This document shows positions 17,067-24,251 of a DNA stretch of 64,000 nucleotides, one piece after another. Source of the DNA: RPRB01 sp035519675. GTDB lineage: Bacteria > Myxococcota > Myxococcia > Myxococcales > Myxococcaceae. Both the position numbers and the translations under genes were made by a program. Position 1 is the first letter of the stretch. Each line of letters opens with the position of its first letter. The notes under the pieces are model-generated. The model was given only the letters and a program-made list of their open reading frames with translations, was not told where the DNA came from and searched no databases. Where the stretch lies: the NCBI GenBank assembly GCA_035519675.1, contig DATIWB010000112.1:8871-72870 (forward strand), written 5' to 3'.

Positions 17067-17519
17067 TTACACGAGCCAGATGTGGCTGCGGTGGACGTCG
17101 ATGTCCCGGAGCCGCCGGCGGAGGCTCAGGGCGATGCTCCCCCCCGACGTCCAGCGGGGCACCACGAAGTGCAGCTCGGCCGAGTACAGGCGCGCGGCGC
17201 TGGCCAGGAGCGACCAGCGGTTCTCGCTCCCCGGATCCTCGAGCTCGCCGTGGAGCACCACCTCGAGCAGCACCGGGGTCCGGGCGCGGTCACCTTGCCG
17301 GCAGGTCAGGTCCGGCCGGTGGTCCTCGAGGGTGCCGCTGAGCACCGCTGGCGCGGTGTGCCCCGGCAGCCGGGCCTTCACATCCGAGTACCCGAGCGTG
17401 CGGAAGTACTCCACCATCAGCCACAGGACGCGGCGGCGCGGGCCGTCGCGCAGCACCGGCTCACACGCCGCCGGCAGCGTTCCCTCTGCCTCGGACTCCC
17501 ACCGGTGCTCGGCCTTCAT
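17067..17519 (-). CDS. Unrecognised protein, possible nuclease-like fold
   Basis: A 150-residue protein I cannot place. The ATG at 17519 (MKAEHRWESEAEG) is preferred; an upstream ATG at 17588 adds 23 residues that look non-coding. The core reads 'EYFRTLGYSDVKARLPGH', then 'HRPDLTC' and 'TPVLLEVVLHGEL'. The spacing of PD and (L)LEV strands resembles PD-(D/E)xK nucleases, but the lysine is absent. This could be a non-catalytic relative. It is divergent from the ABC exporter. Confidence 0.55.
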   Translation of the reverse strand: MKAEHRWESEAEGTLPAACEPVLRDGPRRRVLWLMVEYFRTLGYSDVKARLPGHTAPAVLSGTLEDHRPDLTCRQGDRARTPVLLEVVLHGELEDPGSENRWSLLASAARLYSAELHFVVPRWTSGGSIALSLRRRLRDIDVHRSHIWLV

Positions 17520-17603
17520 TTCAGGGCGGACGGTTTGAATCCCGGCGAGCTCCGGCAATCCTTGACACGAGCACACGCCGGAACGCATGGCTGCTCACCG
17601 GGC

Positions 17604-19355
17604 ATGAACTCCACCCTGGGCCAGCTCCTCGGCCTCCTCCGCCCCTCGGCGCGCCTCGTCACCGGCGCGGTCCTCGCTTCCGTGGTGAGCGCCGCGGCCG
17701 CCGCGGGGTACGCCTGGCTCATCGGGCCGCTGCTCCGCAGCGTGCTGCTGTCCGAGCCAATGCACCTGGTGGGGGTGTACACCTCGCCGGAGCGGGCCCG
17801 CTGGCTCCTCCCCGGGCTCCTGGTGCTCCTGGCGCTGGTCAAGGCCGGCATGCAGCTGCTGCAGACCGGCTGGATGCAGGTGGCGGGACAGCGTGCGCTC
17901 GCCCGCATGCGCTCGGACCTCTACGCAAATCTCTTGTCGCTCCCCCCGGCCACCCACGAGTCCCGGGCGAGCGGCGACGTCCTCAGCCGGCTGACCGCCG
18001 ACGTGGCGCAGGTGGAGTTCGCGGTGACCCAGGCGCTCACCAGCTGGGTCCGCGATGCGCTGCAGCTCCTCGCGCTGCTCTCGGTGTGCCTGGTGCTCGA
18101 CTGGAGGCTCTTCGCCCTGAGCTTCGTCGTCTTCCCCGCGGCGCTGCTGCCCATCACCCGTTTCGCCCGGGCGGTGAAGAAGGCGGCCCGCACCACGCAG
18201 GGCAGCCTGGGGAACCTCACCGCCCTGGTCGGCGAGCAGCTCCAGGCGCTCCCGGTGGTGCAGGCGTACGGGATGGAGCCGCGGGTCCGGGCGGCGTTCG
18301 ACGCCGAGCAGGCCCGCTACCTCCGGGAGATGGACCGCTCGCTCCTGCTCCGCGGCGCGGCGAGCCCGTCCATCGAGCTGCTCGGCATCACCGGGCTGGC
18401 GCTCGCGCTCGCCGTGGGCGCCCGGGCGGTCCGGGCCGATGCCTCGCTCGCCAGCCACCTCATGTCCTACGTGGGCGCGGTGCTGCTGATGTACGGCCCG
18501 CTGAAGACGCTCTCCTCCACCGTCACCCAGGTGGTGGCCGGGGTGGGCGCGGCCGAGCGGGTGTTCGAGCTCGAGGACCGGAGCGTGCCGCCCGATGCCG
18601 GGGAGCCCGCGCCCGCGCTCCATCGGGGGCTGCGGCTGGAGGACCTCCGCATCCAGTACGGCGAGGTGGATGCGCTCCGCGGGCTCACCCTGGAGCTGCC
18701 GGCAGGAAGGACCGTCGCCCTGGTGGGCGCGTCGGGGGCAGGCAAGACCACCCTCTTCTCCGCCCTGCTCCGCTTCGTCGACCCGGCCGGCGGGCGCATC
18801 CTCTGGGACGGGCAGGACGTGCGCAGCTACACCCGGGCCTCGGTGCGGGGCCGCATCGCCTGGGTGCCGCAGGAGCCGGTGCTCTTCGCCGGCACGGTGC
18901 GCGACGCGGTGAGGGTCGGAAGGCCAGAGGCCACCGACGCCGAGGTGTGGAGCGCGCTGGAGCGGGCGCACGGCGCCGAGTTCGTCCGCGCGCTGCCGCA
19001 GGGTCTGGACACCCAGGTGGGCGAGCGGGGGGCGCAGCTGAGCGGCGGCCAGCGGCAGCGGCTGGCCATTGCCCGGGCCTTCGTCCGGGAGCCATCGGTG
19101 CTCCTGCTGGACGAGCCCACCAGCAGCCTGGACGCGGCCAGCGAGGCGCTGGTGCAGGCCGGGCTCGCCGAGCTGAAGGCGGGCCGGACCACGCTGGTCA
19201 TCGCCCACCGTCTGTCGACCGTCCGCAACGCGGACACCATCGTGGTGCTCGAAGCGGGCCGGGTGGTCGAGCAGGGAACGCACGACCAGCTGGTGGCGCA
19301 CGGCACCGTGTACCGACGGCTCCTGGACAGAGGGGACGCCGATGGGCCGGCGTGA
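17604..19355 (+). CDS. MsbA-like ABC exporter (membrane-ATPase fusion)
   Basis: A 583-residue half-transporter: six transmembrane segments in residues 1-310, then an ATP-binding domain with Walker A GASGAGKTT (375-383), signature LSGGQ (479-483), Walker B 'VLLLDEPTSS' and the switch His in 'VIAHRLSTVRNAD'. It would work as a homodimer exporting lipids or other amphipathic compounds; MsbA is the closest well-known relative, but substrate cannot be read from sequence. It heads a coupled series of five genes; its stop overlaps the next start by 14 bases. Confidence 0.93.
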   Translation: MNSTLGQLLGLLRPSARLVTGAVLASVVSAAAAAGYAWLIGPLLRSVLLSEPMHLVGVYTSPERARWLLPGLLVLLALVKAGMQLLQTGWMQVAGQRALARMRSDLYANLLSLPPATHESRASGDVLSRLTADVAQVEFAVTQALTSWVRDALQLLALLSVCLVLDWRLFALSFVVFPAALLPITRFARAVKKAARTTQGSLGNLTALVGEQLQALPVVQAYGMEPRVRAAFDAEQARYLREMDRSLLLRGAASPSIELLGITGLALALAVGARAVRADASLASHLMSYVGAVLLMYGPLKTLSSTVTQVVAGVGAAERVFELEDRSVPPDAGEPAPALHRGLRLEDLRIQYGEVDALRGLTLELPAGRTVALVGASGAGKTTLFSALLRFVDPAGGRILWDGQDVRSYTRASVRGRIAWVPQEPVLFAGTVRDAVRVGRPEATDAEVWSALERAHGAEFVRALPQGLDTQVGERGAQLSGGQRQRLAIARAFVREPSVLLLDEPTSSLDAASEALVQAGLAELKAGRTTLVIAHRLSTVRNADTIVVLEAGRVVEQGTHDQLVAHGTVYRRLLDRGDADGPA

Positions 19356-20109
19356 GCGCCGCGCGCGCGAGGAGCCCCGGTTCGTCCACCGGTTCGAGAG
19401 TCCCGAGGTCCTCGCCGAGCTGCTCGGCATCGCCGGGTCCCAGCTCGGGCCCGAGGAGGTGCTGCAGAGGTTCCGGGCCGGGCGCGCCGAGGGAGCGGAG
19501 GCCAGCGAGGTCATCCCCACGCTCTTCCCCGAGCCGCCGCGCTTCCCGCATCCGGACATCGCCCGGCGGCTGTTCCAGAACCTGCTCGGGCTCTGGGACG
19601 CCGCAGCCTCGCCCGCCTTCCGCCTCCCCCGAGCGTCGCCCCATCCGCGGCGTCCCCGGCCCGGGAGGGCTGGGCCCCCGGGTCCCCCCGGACCGGGCGG
19701 ACCGGGTGCGCCGTACGTGGAAGCCGTTCGCGCGTGGCTGGCGACGGACCGCCGGGCCCGGGCACGGCTGACCGATTCGTTCGAGAACCGGCAGGACGCC
19801 CTCCTGGGCTCCCTTGACGCGCGGGGGCTGTCGGACGAAGGTTGGGGGGTCCTCCGCCAGCTGGCGTTCGAGTTGCACGCCGTTCTCGAGCACGCAGATG
19901 GCGCCGCCCCGGCGTCGGTTCCGCCCGAGGCGCTCGAGGGTGACCCAGCGTCGAAGGGCCCGGTGGAGCTGCTCGGCCTCGTCGACCAGGCGTTCGCCCG
20001 GGCCGAGCAGGACGGCACAGGACCGGTGCCGGAGGCGGAACGCGACACGGTTCGCACCCTCGGCCGGCAGGTGCTCGGCGCCCTGTGGGAGGCCCGGGCC
20101 CGGAGGTGA
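19342..20109 (+). CDS. Unrecognised protein with a collagen-like Gly-Pro linker
   Basis: A 255-residue protein of unknown family. Residues 1-100 are helical ('EVLAELLGIAGSQLGPEEVL'). A basic Pro-rich stretch then leads into a short collagen-like run (GPPGPPGPGGPGAP, about 110-124), and a second helical part follows ('DEGWGVLRQLAFELHAVLEH'). No signal peptide or membrane segment is seen, so it is likely cytoplasmic. It begins inside the ABC exporter gene and its TGA overlaps the ATG of the next gene (TGATG). Confidence 0.65.
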   Translation: MGRRERRAREEPRFVHRFESPEVLAELLGIAGSQLGPEEVLQRFRAGRAEGAEASEVIPTLFPEPPRFPHPDIARRLFQNLLGLWDAAASPAFRLPRASPHPRRPRPGRAGPPGPPGPGGPGAPYVEAVRAWLATDRRARARLTDSFENRQDALLGSLDARGLSDEGWGVLRQLAFELHAVLEHADGAAPASVPPEALEGDPASKGPVELLGLVDQAFARAEQDGTGPVPEAERDTVRTLGRQVLGALWEARARR

Positions 20110-20672
20110 TGGACACCATGGTGAAGGACGACGACGACGGCGGCGGCCTCACCGGGAAGCGCAACAAGAGCTGGCGGGAGATCGACGCCCGGCGGGGCAA
20201 GAGCAAGTACCATTCCCGCCAGGACGACCCCGCTCAGCAGCGCATCGAGCGCAGCGCGACGTACACCCGGTACAAGCAGGCCGCAGACGCGCTCTTCACC
20301 GGCGGGGCGCTCCCGGAGGGCCTGGCCAAGACGTTCGACCCGGACGGCAAGCGTCAGGCGCAGAAGGAGGCGATGGCCAAGCTCCGCGAGCTGCCCGACC
20401 GGAAGGCCTGGGCCCAGGGCGTGCTCGAATACCTCGAGAAGTACCCGGAGCTGCCCGAGGACCCGTACTTCCTCGACTCGCTCCTGGACCACCCCCGCGA
20501 GCGCGTGGTGGGGCAGGCGCTGGGGAAGCTGGAGGGGATGCAGGAGGCCGGGACGCTGAAGGCCAAGCTCCCCAAGAGCCTCGATCAGCGGCTCAAGTCG
20601 CTCGAGCTGACCAGCATGGATCCGGAGCTGCAGCAGCGCGCCCGGGCGCTGCGCGAACAGCTGCGGGCGTGA
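20109..20672 (+). CDS. Unrecognised charged helical protein
   Basis: A 187-residue hydrophilic protein with an acidic start (MDTMVKDDDDGGG) followed by a basic segment (GKRNKSWREIDARRGKSKYH) and helices such as 'QGVLEYLEKYPELPEDPYFL'. No domain is recognised. The ATG overlaps the previous stop and the TGA overlaps the next GTG, so it is translationally coupled on both sides. It may be a cytoplasmic partner of the preceding gene product. Confidence 0.7.
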   Translation: MDTMVKDDDDGGGLTGKRNKSWREIDARRGKSKYHSRQDDPAQQRIERSATYTRYKQAADALFTGGALPEGLAKTFDPDGKRQAQKEAMAKLRELPDRKAWAQGVLEYLEKYPELPEDPYFLDSLLDHPRERVVGQALGKLEGMQEAGTLKAKLPKSLDQRLKSLELTSMDPELQQRARALREQLRA

Positions 20673-21139
20673 GCGCCGGCTGGACGATTCGCCCGGTCCG
20701 CCCCGACGACGCGCCGGCACTGCGCCGGATGCGGGAGGAGGCCGGCTGGGACGTGGAGAAGGTACCGGCGTGGATCGCCGCGTCCCTCTCCGGCGAGCGA
20801 CCGACGTGGGTCGCCGAGCTCGGGGGCGAGACGGTGGCGATGGTCAGCCTCGAGCTGACCGACCCGGATCCCGAGGTCGCGGACGGCCGGGAGGTGGCAG
20901 CGGTGACCAGCCTCTCGGTGCTGGCCAGCGCCGCCCGCCGGGGCATCGGCCGGGCGTTGACCGTCTTCGCCGAGGAGCAGGCCCGGGCCCGGAGCGTGCG
21001 CGTCCTCACCCTCAACACCCGGCCGACGAACGCCGCGGCCATCGCCCTCTACGAGGGCCTCGGGTACCGGCGGTGGAAGGAAGAGGAACGGTCGTGGGGC
21101 CGGGCGGTGTTCCTCCGCAAGGCGCTCGGCGGGCGATGA
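20669..21139 (+). CDS. GNAT-family N-acetyltransferase
   Basis: A 156-residue acetyltransferase. The N-terminal 'WTIRPVRPDDAPALRRMREE' and the acetyl-CoA pyrophosphate loop 'SAARRGIGRALTVFAEEQ' (R-x-x-GIG) define the family; 'TRPTNAAAIALYEGLGYRRW' is the usual C-terminal part. The acceptor is unknown. It starts at GTG overlapping the previous stop and abuts the HXXEE gene (ATGA). Confidence 0.9.
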   Translation: MSAGWTIRPVRPDDAPALRRMREEAGWDVEKVPAWIAASLSGERPTWVAELGGETVAMVSLELTDPDPEVADGREVAAVTSLSVLASAARRGIGRALTVFAEEQARARSVRVLTLNTRPTNAAAIALYEGLGYRRWKEEERSWGRAVFLRKALGGR

Positions 21140-21552
21140 GAGCCAACGCGCTCGGGTCCACCGTCGGCCGGCGCTTCTGGTGGCTCTCGCTCATCCAGGC
21201 CGCGCACAGCATCGAGGAGGTGCTCGGTGACCTGCCGGAGTTCGGCAGGACCGTCGCCCGTCCCCGAGGTCTGCCGGCGCCGACCTTCACCGAGAGCACC
21301 TTCGCCGCGATCAACCTCGGGCTGGTCGCCTCGCTCCTGGCGGTTGCACCGTTCGTCGCCGCCGGACGCGGCTGGGCCCGGGTGATCGCCGGAGTGGTGG
21401 CACTGGTCGAGCTCGCCAACGGCCTGGCGCACCTCGGCGAATCCGCGGTCCTCGGTCGGTACGTTCCAGGCTCGTTCACCGCACCGCTGCTCCTGGTCGC
21501 CGGCGCCGGCCTCGCACTTTCGTTGCGCCGAGCTGCCCCGGGCTCCCCGTGA
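21136..21552 (+). CDS. HXXEE-domain membrane protein
   Basis: A 138-residue, multi-helix membrane protein with 'LIQAAHSIEEVL' (H-S-I-E-E), the defining motif of HXXEE proteins, and later 'VVALVELANGLAHLGESAVL' and 'GSFTAPLLLVAGAGLALS'. About four hydrophobic segments are visible. The family is of unknown function, and its conserved acidic and histidine residues suggest metal binding. It is the last gene of the coupled set. Confidence 0.85.
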   Translation: MRANALGSTVGRRFWWLSLIQAAHSIEEVLGDLPEFGRTVARPRGLPAPTFTESTFAAINLGLVASLLAVAPFVAAGRGWARVIAGVVALVELANGLAHLGESAVLGRYVPGSFTAPLLLVAGAGLALSLRRAAPGSP

Positions 21553-21689
21553 TGGCCGACGCTTCCTGCCAGCTCGCCCCCCCTGGGTGTCCAGCCTGCA
21601 ACCGACCGCGTTGATTGGTGAGTCAGGACCGGACCAGTCGTGGTTGGATGCGCCCCCCGTTTGGATCTCGTGACCTGGGAGGAGGACCC

Positions 21690-23018
21690 ATGATTCGTCC
21701 AATTCGACGGCTGGGCTGGAGTCTGACCCTGGCGTTCCTTGCAGCGGCGTGCGGGAGCGACAACGGCGGCAACACGAACATCGTGAAGGTCGATCCGACG
21801 ATGAGCGAATCCGCCATCGCCTCGGCGTTCTCCGGCGCCGCGGCGGACTCCACGCTCGAGATGGCGGCGGGCACGTACCACTTCACCAACTCGCTCAACC
21901 TCTCGACCAAGAACGGCATCACCGTGAAGGGCGCGGGGATGACCTCCACCATCCTCGACTTCGCCGGACAGACCACCGGCGCCGACGGCGTGGTGCAGAG
22001 CGTCCCGTCGGGGCAGACGGTGAAGGTGACCTTCCAGGACTTCGCCATCAAGGACACCGCGGGCGACGGCCTGAAGATCACCGGCGGCAACGGAGTGCAC
22101 GTGAACCGGGTGGCGGTCTCCTGGCCCACCCGGACGCAGCACGGCGGGTACGGCATCTATCCAGTGCAGTGCAAGAACGTGCTGGTGGAGAACAGCTCCG
22201 CCGACGGAGCGAGCGACACCGGCATTTACGTCGGTCAGTCGGACACCATCGTGGTCCGCAACAACGTCGTCACGCACAACGTCTCGGGCATCGAGATCGA
22301 AAACTCGTTCAACGCCGACGTCACCGGAAACGACTCCAACAACAACACCGCCGGTGTCCTGGTCTTCGACCTACCCAACCTGCCCCAGGTGGGGGGCCAC
22401 AACGTGCGCGTCTACAACAACCAGCTCAGGGACAACAACACGCCCAACTTCGGGGACCCCTCCGGAACGGTGGCACTCCTCCCGGCGGGGACCGGAGGCC
22501 TGGTCCTCTCCAACACCAAGGTCGAGGTCTTTGGCAACACCTTCAGCGGAAACGCGGCCGCCGGTTTCGCGATCGCCAGCTGCTTTGCCGCCTTCTCGCT
22601 GCAGACCTGCACCACCGCACCCAGCGGGTACAACCCGTTCCCCTCGCAGGTCTACGTTCACGACAACACCTTCACCAACAACGGCGCCAACCCGCTCGCA
22701 CACAACACCGACCAGAATCACCCCAGCTTCCAGCTCGCGGCGTTGCTGGCCAGCGGCTTTTCCCCGTCCCAGGGCGCGCCGGGCTGGCTCGACAACCACG
22801 TCTCGGACGTCATCTACGACGGCATCCTCGGGCTCGGCGGGAGCGGGAACCCGTTCCAGATCTGCGCCAAGACGAACGGCTCGGGGCACTTCGCCAACAT
22901 GCACCTCGACCAGTTCGACGCCCAGGCCCCGAACCTCAACGAGATCCTCACCTTCGACGAGAGCGCCTACGGCTGCACGCTTCCGGCGCTTCCGGCGGTC
23001 CCGGTGCCCGCACTCTAG
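21690..23018 (+). CDS. Parallel beta-helix lipoprotein (partner of SO2930-type cytochrome)
   Basis: A 442-residue lipoprotein (lipobox LAAAC) with a strong ribosome site GGGAGGAGG. The body is a right-handed beta-helix with many Asn/Asp-rich rungs ('NVLVENSSADGASDTGIYVG', 'VVRNNVVTHNVSGIEIENSF'). Proteins of this type are regularly encoded beside SO2930-family diheme cytochromes, as here, 18 bp upstream. The pair is probably exported and membrane-attached; their shared role is not established. Confidence 0.85.
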   Translation: MIRPIRRLGWSLTLAFLAAACGSDNGGNTNIVKVDPTMSESAIASAFSGAAADSTLEMAAGTYHFTNSLNLSTKNGITVKGAGMTSTILDFAGQTTGADGVVQSVPSGQTVKVTFQDFAIKDTAGDGLKITGGNGVHVNRVAVSWPTRTQHGGYGIYPVQCKNVLVENSSADGASDTGIYVGQSDTIVVRNNVVTHNVSGIEIENSFNADVTGNDSNNNTAGVLVFDLPNLPQVGGHNVRVYNNQLRDNNTPNFGDPSGTVALLPAGTGGLVLSNTKVEVFGNTFSGNAAAGFAIASCFAAFSLQTCTTAPSGYNPFPSQVYVHDNTFTNNGANPLAHNTDQNHPSFQLAALLASGFSPSQGAPGWLDNHVSDVIYDGILGLGGSGNPFQICAKTNGSGHFANMHLDQFDAQAPNLNEILTFDESAYGCTLPALPAVPVPAL

Positions 23019-23036
23019 CCAGGAGAGCTTCCCAGG

Positions 23037-24119
23037 ATGTCGATCGTCGCCCGGTGGGCCATGGCCGGCGCTCTGCTCGCGCTGGCCGCCTGCGGCTCCA
23101 AGTCCAGCGGCACCTGCACCCCGCGCGTTCCGACCGACGACACGGCGCCGGGAACGCTGGCCGAGTGGTGCCAGGTGGAACTGGTGCAGGGCGACGTCTC
23201 CGCGCTCGCCGGCGACGTGGTCCCCTTCACCCTCACCACCCCCCTGTACTCGGACGGCGCCATCAAGCGTCGGACCGTCCGGGTTCCCCCGGGCACCGCG
23301 GCCTCCTACAACGACGCGGGCGTGCTCGGGTTCCCTGACGGAACGGTGTTCACCAAGAGCTTCGGGTTTCGCGCCGACACCCGGAACACCGCGCTGCCCA
23401 TCCACTGGATCGAGACCCGCGTCGAATGGAGGGCGGCAGGAGCCTGGAACTTCATGGCCTACCGCTGGAACGACGCCGGCACCGAGGCGCTGCAGCTGCC
23501 CGGGGGCGAGGTGGTGAGCTTCTCCTACGTCGACGTGGACGGGGTGGCTCAGGACGCGCACTACCTCGTGCCCAGCCGCCTGCAGTGCGAGCAGTGCCAT
23601 TCCGAGGGCGGGGCGGTGGCGCCCATCGGCCCCAAGGCACGCTGGCTCAACACCGACGTGGCCTACGAGGGCGGCACCGAGAACCAGCTGGCCCACTGGA
23701 CGCGGACAGGCATCCTCTCCGGAGCGCCGGACCCGGCCGACGCGCCGAGGCTGCCGGTGGCGGCCGACCCGGATGCGGGCACGGTGGAGCAACGGGCGCG
23801 GGCCTACCTGGAGGCCAACTGCGGCTTCTGTCACACCCCCCAGGGGAACGCGCGGGCGAGCGGCCTCTACCTCCGCGCCGACGTGACCGACCCGGACCAG
23901 CTCGGCGTCTGCAAGCGACCGGCCGCGGCCGGACCGGGCGCCGGCGGTCGACCGTTCGACGTCGTCCCCGGAGCCCCGGAGCAGTCGGTCATCCCCTACC
24001 GGATGGAGGCCACCACCCCCGCGGTGGCGATGCCGCAGATCGGCCGCAGCATCGTGGACGCCCACGGCGTCGCGCTGGTCAACGAGTGGATCGCCGCTCT
24101 GCCGGGCAGCTGTCTCTGA
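23037..24119 (+). CDS. SO2930-family diheme c-type cytochrome lipoprotein
   Basis: A 360-residue lipoprotein (LAACGSK) with two haem-binding motifs, C184-EQ-C-H188 and C262-GF-C-H266. Family hallmarks are 'FTLTTPLYSDGAIKRRTVRV', 'WRAAGAWNFMAYRWNDAGTE', 'LQCEQCHSEGG' and 'EANCGFCHTPQGNARASGLY'. It would transfer electrons at the outer or periplasmic surface; its donor and acceptor are unknown. It is transcribed with the beta-helix lipoprotein gene before it. Confidence 0.9.
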   Translation: MSIVARWAMAGALLALAACGSKSSGTCTPRVPTDDTAPGTLAEWCQVELVQGDVSALAGDVVPFTLTTPLYSDGAIKRRTVRVPPGTAASYNDAGVLGFPDGTVFTKSFGFRADTRNTALPIHWIETRVEWRAAGAWNFMAYRWNDAGTEALQLPGGEVVSFSYVDVDGVAQDAHYLVPSRLQCEQCHSEGGAVAPIGPKARWLNTDVAYEGGTENQLAHWTRTGILSGAPDPADAPRLPVAADPDAGTVEQRARAYLEANCGFCHTPQGNARASGLYLRADVTDPDQLGVCKRPAAAGPGAGGRPFDVVPGAPEQSVIPYRMEATTPAVAMPQIGRSIVDAHGVALVNEWIAALPGSCL

Positions 24120-24251
24120 TCGCCGGGTGCTCCGGGCTCGGCGCTGCAGGCGGAAGGGGTCCCGCACCACCACCTGGCGCCCGGCAAACGTCTCCTGCTC
24201 CATCCCCGTGGTTGCCTGCCGACCGAGGATCGGGCAGAGCACTGCCCCTCC

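Noticed and set aside
17595..20720. A 1041-codon antisense frame under the ABC exporter and its followers.
   Set aside because: Shadow of the exporter, whose Walker and LSGGQ motifs are intact on the forward strand.
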